From Alphaproteobacteria bacterium (GTDB lineage: Bacteria > Pseudomonadota > Alphaproteobacteria > Micropepsales > Micropepsaceae): a stretch of DNA of 34,387 nt. The position numbers and the translations under genes are program-made. Positions 24,720 through 31,624 of this stretch are shown here, in pieces; the first letter of the stretch is position 1, and every line of letters starts with the position of its first letter. The stretch is from positions 50,131 through 84,517 of the forward strand of contig PLJH01000022.1 in the NCBI GenBank assembly GCA_003139615.1, in the 5' to 3' direction. A model generated the notes under the pieces. The model was not told the DNA's origin. It was given only the letters and a program-made list of their open reading frames with translations, and ran no database searches.

Positions 24720-27130
24720 GTCTGGTCCTTTTCGCGCTGGACGCGCGTGTAGCTTTTTTCTTCGATCAATTCCGAGCCGAGTGCGAGATTGATTTCACGC
24801 TTGGTCCTGGCCCGTTCGTCATTCTTCTTATAAACGGCACGCGCCAGTTCGATAAACTTCGGATCGAACTCTGCGGCCGCTTCCTTGGCGCGGACATCGT
24901 CCTCGATGCGCCACAATTCCTCATTGATCGACTTGAGGCGATCCCTGAGAGTTACGATGCGAGGATCCGCTGCAACCACTGGTTCGGCAATCTCCCCGAC
25001 AAGCAACAATTCTCTTGCAACATTTGCGCGTGCAGCCGCGTCGGCGATTCGCGCATGCTTGATTTCGAGAATGGTCAGCTTGTCGATCAACTCGCCCCAG
25101 GAAACCGGCACGCGCGGCGCGGGGCGCACGGGCGCGCCAGTGGCAAGGTTCGTCAATTCCTGCGCGATGTCCGCAAACACCGCCGGCCAGTTGCCCTGCG
25201 TTTCCTGACGGAACAGCCGCATCGTGGGATACCAGAGGCTGTCGGCGTGATCGAGAAGCCAGCGCCAATCCGGAACATATTTGAGCGCCACCCAGACCGG
25301 GCGGCCCAGCGCACCCGCGAGATGCGCGACAGCCGTGTCCGACGCGATGACGAGATCGAGGCTTTCCATCGCGGCGGCGGTATCCAGAAACGCATCGGGA
25401 CCGGCATCGAACTCGTCGCCCAATGTCTCGACGCTCATTCCTGCCGGCAGCTCGCGCAATTGCTCCACGCCGGCATTCTTCTGCAGGCTGATGAGGCGCA
25501 CACCGGGAATCTTCGACAGGCCTTCGAAATGCGTCAGCGGAAAGGATCGGCCGATATCGATCACGCCGCTTTTCTCGCCCTGCCAGCAAATTCCCACCTT
25601 GAAACCGCGGTTTCCGATTTTTGCGCGCCACTTCGCAACTCTCTCAGGCTCAGCGCGAAGATAGGGAATCCCTGCCGGGATCGTGTTCTCGGCCGTTCCA
25701 AACGCGAACGGCATGCTCAGCAGCGCGATCTGAAGGTCACGGTCTTGCGGCTCTGCTTGCGCACCGACAACTTCGATTCCGGGGCCGAGCGTCTGCATAA
25801 GCCGCACAAGAGAATCCTGCACCGAGAAAACGACCTGCGCGCGCCCCACCTCCGCAAGCTTCACGTAACGGCAGAACTGGATCGTATCGCCCAGCCCCTG
25901 CTCGGCGTGCACGAACAGGCGCCGTCCGCCGAGATCTTCCGTGCCGGTCCATACGGCTTGTGGAAACGCGCGCGGTGCATTGGCTGCGCCGCGCCGGTGG
26001 CGCCATTCGTAAAGCCGAAAACCTTCCGCGATTTGCCCCATCAGCAGCAGGGACAGGCTCTTGTTCCAATAGACTTCCGCAAAATCGGTTTTGAGCGCGG
26101 CGGCGCGGTCGAAGCTTTCGACCGCCTCGTCGAAGCGTTTCAACTCGCGGAGCAATGCGCCGCGATTGTTCCACGCTTCCGGGTAATCCGGCCTGAGCGC
26201 GACAGCGCGATCATAGTCTGCAAGGGCAGCGTCCTGACGCTGCAGCTGCTGCACGACATGGCCCCGGTTGCTGTGGGCCTCGGCATGATCGGGTTTGAGC
26301 GCAATCGTGCGGTCATAGCTTTGCAGCGCGTCGTCCAGGCGCTTCATGTCTTTCAGCGCAATGCCGCGATTGTAATAGGCCTCCGCAAAATCCGGCCTGA
26401 GCGCGATGGCGCGATCGTAACATTGCAACGCGTCGTCCAGCCGGTTCAGCGCGCTGAATGCGTTGCCGAGATTGCTCCAGGCGTCCGCATAATCCGGTTT
26501 GAGCGTGATCGCGGATTGCAGGCTCGTCACGCTCTCGGCAAGGCGTCCGAGCGCGGTCAGCACATTCCCCCGGCCGTTTCGCGCTTCCGCAAAACCCGGA
26601 TTGATCTCGATGGCGCGATCGTAACTGGCAAGTGCGTCTTCCAGGCTGTTCGTGCCTTCGAGCGTGACGCCGCGGTTGTAATAGGTGTCGGCATAATCGG
26701 GATCGAGAGCGATCGCACGGCCATAGCTTTGCAGCGCCTCGTCGGGGCGGTTCAGGGATCGGAGCGCATTGCCCCGGTTGTTGAGGGCGGCGGCATAATC
26801 CGGTTTGAGCGCGAGCGCGCGGTCGTAACTTTCGAGCGCCTCCGCAACCCGCTTCAGCCCGTTGAGCGCATTGCCCCTGTTGTTCCAGGCATCGCCAAAC
26901 GCCGGATCGATGGCGACGGCGCGATCGCAACTCTGCAGCGCCTGCTCGTATCGTTTCATCGAACTGAGAACCGCACCGCGATTGGAATGCGCCGCCGCAA
27001 TATTGGGATTGAGCCGGATGACGGAGCCGTAGGACGTCAGTGCTTCGGCGAGCCGTCCCTGGCTGTGGTGTTCGACGGCCTTGGCGAACAATTGGAGGGC
27101 GTTGTCCGGCATCAGGTACTTTCTCGACAT
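24716..27130 (-). CDS. TPR / glycosyltransferase-like / DUF6165 fusion protein
   Basis: This 804-residue protein has three parts. Residues 10-380 hold about eleven 34-residue TPR repeats (for example AWNNRGNALNGLKRVAEALESY and ALKPDYAAALNNRG). Residues about 400-660 resemble a GT9-type glycosyltransferase fold: HAEQGLGDTIQFCRY (the EQGLGDxIQ motif), VGICWQGEKSG and VIASDTAVAHLAGALGRPVWVAL, as in SPINDLY/heptosyltransferase-like proteins. Residues 670-800 match DUF6165 (PVSWGELIDKLTILEIK, LWRIEDDVRAKE, FDPKFIELARAVYKKND, EEKSYTR). No signal peptide is seen, so it is cytosolic. ATG 27130 or 27112 may be the start; the latter has GAGAAAG upstream. It overlaps the cyclophilin gene and is divergent from the acyltransferase. 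A role in cell-surface glycan or glycoprotein assembly is plausible but unproven. Confidence 0.9.
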   Translation of the reverse strand: MSRKYLMPDNALQLFAKAVEHHSQGRLAEALTSYGSVIRLNPNIAAAHSNRGAVLSSMKRYEQALQSCDRAVAIDPAFGDAWNNRGNALNGLKRVAEALESYDRALALKPDYAAALNNRGNALRSLNRPDEALQSYGRAIALDPDYADTYYNRGVTLEGTNSLEDALASYDRAIEINPGFAEARNGRGNVLTALGRLAESVTSLQSAITLKPDYADAWSNLGNAFSALNRLDDALQCYDRAIALRPDFAEAYYNRGIALKDMKRLDDALQSYDRTIALKPDHAEAHSNRGHVVQQLQRQDAALADYDRAVALRPDYPEAWNNRGALLRELKRFDEAVESFDRAAALKTDFAEVYWNKSLSLLLMGQIAEGFRLYEWRHRRGAANAPRAFPQAVWTGTEDLGGRRLFVHAEQGLGDTIQFCRYVKLAEVGRAQVVFSVQDSLVRLMQTLGPGIEVVGAQAEPQDRDLQIALLSMPFAFGTAENTIPAGIPYLRAEPERVAKWRAKIGNRGFKVGICWQGEKSGVIDIGRSFPLTHFEGLSKIPGVRLISLQKNAGVEQLRELPAGMSVETLGDEFDAGPDAFLDTAAAMESLDLVIASDTAVAHLAGALGRPVWVALKYVPDWRWLLDHADSLWYPTMRLFRQETQGNWPAVFADIAQELTNLATGAPVRPAPRVPVSWGELIDKLTILEIKHARIADAAARANVARELLLVGEIAEPVVAADPRIVTLRDRLKSINEELWRIEDDVRAKEAAAEFDPKFIELARAVYKKNDERARTKREINLALGSELIEEKSYTRVQREKDQT

Positions 27131-27152
27131 TGACTCGGCGGTTCCCGCCCCC

Positions 27153-27202
27153 GCAACCTTGCGGCCGGCGAAACCGGTTGCACAAAGTAAGGTGCAACCT
27201 TG
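27153..27202. repeat. direct repeat GCAACCTTG in the divergent promoter region
   Basis: GCAACCTTG occurs at 27153-27161 and again at 27194-27202, 41 bp apart and so on nearly the same helix face. Each copy is followed within 4 bases by GGCC. The second copy overlaps the right half of the inverted repeat at 27176-27199. Confidence 0.45.
27176..27199. promoter_or_regulatory. 8-8-8 perfect inverted repeat, putative operator
   Basis: GGTTGCAC (27176-27183) and GTGCAACC (27192-27199) are perfect reverse complements separated by AAAGTAAG. It lies in the 131-bp gap between the divergent TPR-fusion and acyltransferase genes, where a dimeric transcription factor could control both. There is no T run, so a terminator is unlikely. 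Confidence 0.55.
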
Positions 27203-27261
27203 TTTCGGCCAAGGGTGGTGGGCGTCAGGGCTGAAAATATGCGTGTCAAAGCAAAAAAAGC

Positions 27262-28419
27262 ATGCCGCACGGAATGACCGAGACCGGCAGCCTGCCCAGG
27301 CGGTTTGGCGTTCTCGATGGCTGGCGCGGCATTTGCGCCATGCTTGTGGCGCTCCATCACTTTTCCGCCAATGGCGCTATCGCGGCGCTGCCGCTGATCC
27401 GGAATGCGTGGCTGTTCGTCGACTTCTTTTTCGTGTTGAGCGGCTTCGTCATCACGCATGCCTATTCCCGGAAACTTCAAAGCGGCCGCGAAGTCGGCGC
27501 ATTCACGCTGCGCCGTTTCGCGCGGCTGTGGCCGCTGCATGTGGCGGTGCTTGGCGCGTTTGTCGCGCTCGAACTGGTGCGCTACGCCATGACCGGACAG
27601 GGATTTACCGGCGAACGCGCGCCGCTGGCTCTCCTCGCCAATCTTTTTCTGATTCAATCGTTGGGTCTTTACAACATGCTGACCTGGAACACGCCGTCCT
27701 GGTCGATCAGCACGGAATTCTATACCTATCTCGTGTTTGCAGCAGCGTGCATGTTGACCGCGAAACAGAGCCTGCGCGTGATCCTCCAGAGTCTTCTGGC
27801 TGCCGCAGGCGTCGCCGTGCTGATCCTCTTTTCCCGTTATGGCATGCGCGAGACGTTCGGTTGGGGCTTCTTTCGTTGCCTGTTCGGCTTCTTCGCGGGT
27901 TCGCTGACTTATGAAATCTGGAGGCGCGGCTGGTTTGCGCGATGCGCCGGAAGCATTGCGGAGATTGCGGTCGTCGCCACTGCGCTCGCGTTTCTCATTT
28001 TCGTTCCAGGACATCGGGCCTGGGAATATTTCGCCGTGCCCGTCTTTGCATTGCTTGTACTTGTGTTCGCGCATGAGAGCGGGCTGTTTTCGCAGGTGCT
28101 TCGCCTACGGGTGATCAGCGCATTGGGCCGTTGGTCCTATTCGATCTATATGATCCACATGCTGGTACTCGCGCTCATCTTCTCGGCGCTGGATTCGGCC
28201 GGTACGGCATGGACCGTGAAGCTGCTCGACGGTGCGGAAGAGATCGTGCTGGGAACCCGGTTCGACGCCGACGCAATGTTGCTGACCTATCTCGCCATCG
28301 TCATCGCACTCGCCGCGTTCACCTGGCGATTCATCGAGGTGCCCGGACAACGCATCCTGGGCGGCTTGAAACATGATAGACTTCTTCCAGCCATTGTTCG
28401 GAGAAAAGAATGCGTTTGA
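27262..28419 (+). CDS. acyltransferase 3 family membrane protein (OafA/YrhL type)
   Basis: This 385-residue integral membrane protein transfers an acyl group, usually acetyl, to cell-surface sugars. Family marks are the opening RFGVLDGWRGICAMLVALHHF with the paired His, the following FFFVLSGFVITHAY, and the TLRRFARLWPLHVAVL basic-aromatic motif. About ten hydrophobic spans follow, ending with the FTWRFIEVPGQR motif. The start may be ATG 27262 or 27274; neither has a strong Shine-Dalgarno. The last 10 bases overlap the start of the next gene. Divergence from the TPR/GT-like fusion suggests a shared role in modifying a surface polysaccharide, which is an inference from context. Confidence 0.93.
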   Translation: MPHGMTETGSLPRRFGVLDGWRGICAMLVALHHFSANGAIAALPLIRNAWLFVDFFFVLSGFVITHAYSRKLQSGREVGAFTLRRFARLWPLHVAVLGAFVALELVRYAMTGQGFTGERAPLALLANLFLIQSLGLYNMLTWNTPSWSISTEFYTYLVFAAACMLTAKQSLRVILQSLLAAAGVAVLILFSRYGMRETFGWGFFRCLFGFFAGSLTYEIWRRGWFARCAGSIAEIAVVATALAFLIFVPGHRAWEYFAVPVFALLVLVFAHESGLFSQVLRLRVISALGRWSYSIYMIHMLVLALIFSALDSAGTAWTVKLLDGAEEIVLGTRFDADAMLLTYLAIVIALAAFTWRFIEVPGQRILGGLKHDRLLPAIVRRKECV

Positions 28420-28940
28420 AATTGTGCCTGTTGGCGTTGCCTGCCCTTTTGTCGTCTCCCCTCGTGACGGAACCTGCTGCGGCCGCGTCTTGCGCGCTGG
28501 CCGATCTACAATTGATGGCGGGCACATGGCGCGACAACGAAGAAGCCAACGTCTTGACGGAAGAGCGCTGGGTCGTCGGACCCGGGGGACGCATGATCGG
28601 CAGTTCGTGGCGGCTGCACAGCGATACGGACGGCGGCGTTCTCGAATCCATGACCATCGTTTTGGAGAACGGCGTGCCGACGATGCGCATCCGCCATTTC
28701 GACAGCACGCTGGCCAATGCGCGGGAGGAAAAGGATGCACCGATGGTGTTCGTCGCCTCGAAATGCGGCGACGACAACGTCGTGCTGGACGGCACGGGGC
28801 TGCAGACCGGCGAGCATTTCACCTACACGCGCGACGGCGACAGTCTGACATTCGTCGGCAACTTCATCCACGACGGCAAGCCCGTCCGCGCGGAGGCACA
28901 TTTCGACAAATGGCCTGAGGACGTTTCCGTAAAGAAATGA
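28410..28940 (+). CDS. secreted DUF6265-like protein
   Basis: This 176-residue protein has a signal peptide (MRLKLCLLALPALLSSPLVTEPAAAA, cleaved near residue 26). The mature part has the pattern LADLQLMAGTWRDNEEANVLTEERWVV with GGRMIGSSWRL, a lipocalin-like beta-barrel signature found in DUF6265. The remainder (FVASKCGDDNVVLD, YTRDGDSLTFVGNF) is beta-rich. A Cys near the end of the signal (SCAL) is possible for disulfide formation but is not a lipobox. The ATG 28410 has GGAGAAAAG upstream and overlaps the acyltransferase gene by 10 bases, so they are coupled. Ligand and function are unknown. Confidence 0.82.
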   Translation: MRLKLCLLALPALLSSPLVTEPAAAASCALADLQLMAGTWRDNEEANVLTEERWVVGPGGRMIGSSWRLHSDTDGGVLESMTIVLENGVPTMRIRHFDSTLANAREEKDAPMVFVASKCGDDNVVLDGTGLQTGEHFTYTRDGDSLTFVGNFIHDGKPVRAEAHFDKWPEDVSVKK

Positions 28941-28952
28941 CACGACAGACGT

Positions 28953-29009
28953 GGCCGGGTCACGAAGCTTCCGGCCCAAAAACGGCGCACAGGCAGAGAG
29001 CGATCGCTC
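28953..29009. repeat. two inverted repeats between convergent genes
   Basis: GGCCGG (28953-28958) pairs with CCGGCC (28971-28976) across a 12-nt loop. Further right, GAGCGATCGCTC (28998-29009) is a 12-bp perfect palindrome flanked by AGGC/GCCT. They fill the 100-bp gap between the convergent DUF6265 and Gln-rich genes and may help end both transcripts, although no T run follows either. Confidence 0.4.
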
Positions 29010-29040
29010 CTCGCCTATGCGAAAGTCCGTTTGGAACGCT

Positions 29041-29436
29041 CTATTTGGACGGACCCGGAGGAGTACCGCCATTCTGCATCGAACTGGGTTGGTCGCCGGT
29101 ATTCGTCATCGTCCCGTTCGACATCATGCCGTTTTGGCCGCCACTCTGATTTCCGGCCTGAGCCAATTGCCGCTGATTCAACTGCGCGGTGACCCGATCT
29201 TCCGACCGATCCTCTTTCGCAGTCTGTTTTGCGTTCTGTGACATGGCGCGGCGATGATGCATGACTTTCGCCTTCGCGGGCGCCTCATCCTGGGCCTGGC
29301 TGGCCTGGGATTTATCCTGCATCTGCGATTGATCCTGTGGCTGTGTCTGTGATTGAGCCATGGCCGGGGCGCCGAGCGTCACGCCCGCCAATATCAGGAT
29401 GCTTGCGCTACCGAGCGCGAGAGAGTTCCGTTTCAT
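29041..29436 (-). CDS. small secreted Gln-rich low-complexity protein, unknown
   Basis: This 131-residue protein has a signal peptide (MKRNSLALGSASILILAGVTLGAPAMAQ, cleaved near residue 27). The mature chain is almost wholly polar and probably disordered: it begins with QSQTQPQDQSQMQDKSQ, has a charged middle (KAKVMHHRRAMSQNAKQ) and ends in a Gly/Asn/Met/Pro tail. There are no cysteines and no known domain. ATG 29436 is chosen over two upstream in-frame ATGs because GGAG lies 7-10 bases before it and the signal peptide starts there. An EcfG-type promoter lies about 66 bases upstream, so it is likely a general stress protein of the envelope. The function is unknown. Confidence 0.75.
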   Translation of the reverse strand: MKRNSLALGSASILILAGVTLGAPAMAQSQTQPQDQSQMQDKSQASQAQDEAPAKAKVMHHRRAMSQNAKQTAKEDRSEDRVTAQLNQRQLAQAGNQSGGQNGMMSNGTMTNTGDQPSSMQNGGTPPGPSK

Positions 29437-29499
29437 TCGTTTCTCCATGGAGTTGAGCGTGGCTGTATGCAACACGCTGTATTCGCCCGTTCTGAAGAA

Positions 29500-29524
29500 A
29501 GAACGCGGGGTGGCTGACCCCGTT
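29500..29524 (+). promoter_or_regulatory. near-consensus EcfG-type promoter facing the SPFH gene
   Basis: AGAAC (29500-29504), 16 nt, then CGTT (29521-29524). It has one mismatch to GGAAC-N16/17-CGTT and would begin transcription near 29531, giving a leader of about 115 nt before the SPFH gene. The site is offset by about one base from the opposite-strand promoter. Confidence 0.4.
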
Positions 29525-29526
29525 CC
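29502..29526 (-). promoter_or_regulatory. EcfG-type general stress promoter for the Gln-rich protein
   Basis: On the minus strand GGAAC (29522-29526), a 16-nt spacer and CGTT (29502-29505) match the alphaproteobacterial EcfG consensus exactly. The spacer is itself an inverted repeat (GGGGT-N6-ACCCC). The start of transcription would fall near 29495, about 60 nt from the ATG. Confidence 0.7.
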
Positions 29527-29647
29527 CTTGTGTCGCGGTCATTAAAGATAGTTCCGCGAAAACCGCGATTCGCAGATAGAGTGGTTTTTCAAGGCTTGGT
29601 CCCACCCCATCTGCCGCAAGAATTCGACGCCAAACCCGGAGAAATTC

Positions 29648-30577
29648 ATGAACAGCCCCGCCTCCGTTCTGATCCTGGTTTTCTGGGCGATCCTCGCCTT
29701 CTTCCTGATTATCGCCTTCTTTTCGGGCTTCTTCACGGTGCAGCAGCAGAGCCGCGCGATCATCGAGCGGTTCGGGCGCTATCTGCGCACCGCCAAGCCG
29801 GGCCTGAACATCAAGGTGCCCTATATCGATCATGTGGTGCAGCGCGTGTCGTTGCGCGTGCAGCAATTGCCCGTCGAAGTCGAGACGAAAACGGCCGACA
29901 ACGTGTTCGTCAAACTGTTCGTCGCGGTGCAATACCGCGTGGTCGAGGGCAACGAGGCGGATTCCTATTACAAGCTCCAGGACCATGTGGAGCAGATCAA
30001 ATCCTATGTACTCGATGTCGTGCGCGCCAAAGTGCCCAAAATGAGCCTCGACGAAGTGTTCGAGAAAAAGGACGATGTGGGCCTCGCGGTGAAGAACGAA
30101 CTCGATGTGTCGATGAAGGTTTACGGCTTCGAGATTCCGAACGCGCTCGTCACCGACGTCAATCCCGCCGACAGCGTGAAGGCCGCGATGAACGAAATCC
30201 AGACGCAACAGCGCCTGCAGGTGGCCGCCGCCGCCAAGGGCGAAGCGAACAAGATTCTGGTGGTCAAGAACGCCGAAGCCGAAGCGGAATCCAAGCATCT
30301 GCAGGGCGAAGGCATCGCCAAGCAGCGCCGCGCCATCGTGGACGGCTTGCGGGATTCCATCGCCGCTTTCTCCGACAAGGTCGGCGCGGTCACGGCGCAG
30401 GACGCGCTTAATCTCGTGCTGCTCACGCAATATTTCGACACGCTGAAGGAAATCGGTGTTTCCGCGGGCAGCAAAGTGATCCTGATGCCTCACTCGCCCG
30501 GCGGCATGACCGACATCGCCGAACAGCTGCGCGGCGCGATCATCGCCGCGAATGAGTCGTCGAAGGACCCAAAGTGA
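29648..30577 (+). CDS. SPFH/band 7 (stomatin-like, QmcA type) membrane protein
   Basis: This 309-residue protein has a single N-terminal membrane span (residues 6-28, VLILVFWAILAFFLIIAFFSGFF) followed by a band-7 domain: QQQSRAIIERFGRYLRTAKPGLN, PYIDHVVQRVSLRVQQLPVE, VFVKLFVAVQYRVVEG. A long Ala/Glu-rich coiled coil (about residues 190-240, GEANKILVVKNAEAEAES) and a C-terminal hydrophobic/Gly region follow. It forms large oligomers associated with membrane microdomains and protein quality control. The ATG follows GGAGAA by about 6 bases. The usual NfeD partner gene is not adjacent. It is followed 32 bp later by a small secreted protein. Confidence 0.94.
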   Translation: MNSPASVLILVFWAILAFFLIIAFFSGFFTVQQQSRAIIERFGRYLRTAKPGLNIKVPYIDHVVQRVSLRVQQLPVEVETKTADNVFVKLFVAVQYRVVEGNEADSYYKLQDHVEQIKSYVLDVVRAKVPKMSLDEVFEKKDDVGLAVKNELDVSMKVYGFEIPNALVTDVNPADSVKAAMNEIQTQQRLQVAAAAKGEANKILVVKNAEAEAESKHLQGEGIAKQRRAIVDGLRDSIAAFSDKVGAVTAQDALNLVLLTQYFDTLKEIGVSAGSKVILMPHSPGGMTDIAEQLRGAIIAANESSKDPK

Positions 30578-30609
30578 GGCTGGCTGCAAAATCCGAAGAA
30601 AGAGGCTTC

Positions 30610-31098
30610 ATGAAGTTCGCGATGTTGGCAGGGACAGCGATTCTACTCATCGTCACGCCCGCCTGGGGCGCCGATGACGTGGCCCTCACGCGCATGGCGA
30701 CATGCCAGGATTCCTGGCTCGACTGGCAAAAAAGCGATCCTGCCGGTTTGCAGGCTTTCGGTCAGCGTCTCCATGCCGCGTTTTCGCAGCATGACAACGA
30801 TGCCTTTGTCGTTCCGAAGTCGCGCACCGAGATTGCCGGGCTTCGCGTCACGCAGCTGTTTCCCAACAGCGTGGGCATGGGTGTCGGACTTTCCGTGACG
30901 GTCGAGGCGAAATTCGACGAAACCCGTAGGCGTCTGGAGAAAACGCTCGGCAAGCCGCTCACGCACTGCGAGACGAGCGACGGCATGCGGACCTGCGAGT
31001 CGCAGATCGCCGACAAGCGAACCGTGATGGTGATGGCGGAAGACGATCCCAAAAGCACGTCGACGCTGATCGGCTGCTATTATTACTACGAGAAATAG
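30610..31098 (+). CDS. small periplasmic protein, unknown
   Basis: This 162-residue protein starts with a signal peptide (MKFAMLAGTAILLIVTPAWGA, cleaved near residue 21). The mature domain is a compact alpha/beta chain with RTEIAGLRVTQLFPNSVGMGVGLSVTVEAKF, LEKTLGKPLTHCETSDGMRTCE and a C-terminal LIGCYYYYEK. Three of its four mature cysteines (CETSDGMRTC pair and GCYYYY) could form disulfides. ATG 30610 is preceded by AAGAGG; an in-frame GTG at 30574 overlaps the SPFH stop but would spoil the signal peptide. It is probably in one operon with the SPFH gene. I do not recognise the family. Confidence 0.8.
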   Translation: MKFAMLAGTAILLIVTPAWGADDVALTRMATCQDSWLDWQKSDPAGLQAFGQRLHAAFSQHDNDAFVVPKSRTEIAGLRVTQLFPNSVGMGVGLSVTVEAKFDETRRRLEKTLGKPLTHCETSDGMRTCESQIADKRTVMVMAEDDPKSTSTLIGCYYYYEK

Positions 31099-31624
31099 AA
31101 CCGCGTCGCCGCCAAACACGAACCTGGTCTGGTTCCGGATCAGGACCTGCGCCATAATCAGCAGGGGCATTTGCGGCGGCGAGGTTTGACCCAATGCTCG
31201 TTTGTGTTTTCAGAAACGGGCGGCAAGCAGGGCAACGACGGAGGGCAACTTCCGCTGCTGCGCAGCGAAGTGTGGCGCGCCGAACGGGATGAAGCTGCTA
31301 GCTGGGTCTTACTTGTGATCCCTGATCGGAAGCATTCCCACTAAGTTGGCCTGGCTGGGGAACCAGGATCTTCTGGGCAAGTGCCAAATTTCCGAATTGT
31401 CCAATGAGCTTGGCATGTTAGCGAGAAGACCGGCACGCAAACCTGGCGCCCATTTCCGGTGGCCGCGCATGGGATTGGACCGGACTGCTTGCGAACATTT
31501 CGCAATCTGCGTAGCGTTTTGGCAGGAACGTCTTTTGGACGCCGGGGACATTGCGCATCGCCGCAAACACCGACCGGGGCGCCGATGGATTCGTAGCGTT
31601 TGTCACATCGGGGAGTGTCTGAAC
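31099..31624. other. 526-bp gene-free stretch with nested inverted repeats at its left end
   Basis: No convincing gene is found here. At the left end TCGCCGCC (31106-31113) pairs with GGCGGCGA (31175-31182). Inside are GAACC-tggtct-GGTTC (31120-31135) and CCTGC-N10-GCAGG (31146-31165), together a cloverleaf-like fold of 77 nt, possibly a transcription end structure for the SPFH operon. The remainder has somewhat lower GC and no start with a ribosome binding site until ATG 31625. No canonical promoter could be picked with confidence. Confidence 0.4.

Noticed and set aside
24647..27133. An 828-codon open frame on the plus strand, antisense to the TPR fusion gene
   Set aside because: It mirrors the real gene codon by codon, has no ribosome binding site, and its composition reflects the reverse complement of repeated TPR codons at high GC. 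The minus-strand frame has clear domains.
31106..31182. Possible tRNA in the gene-free stretch
   Set aside because: The 77-nt cloverleaf-like fold lacks a 7-nt T loop, a proper anticodon arm and a D arm on either strand.
31346..31624. N-terminal extension of the propeller protein by 93 codons
   Set aside because: The extension has no protein-like pattern and would bury the clear signal peptide that starts at 31625.
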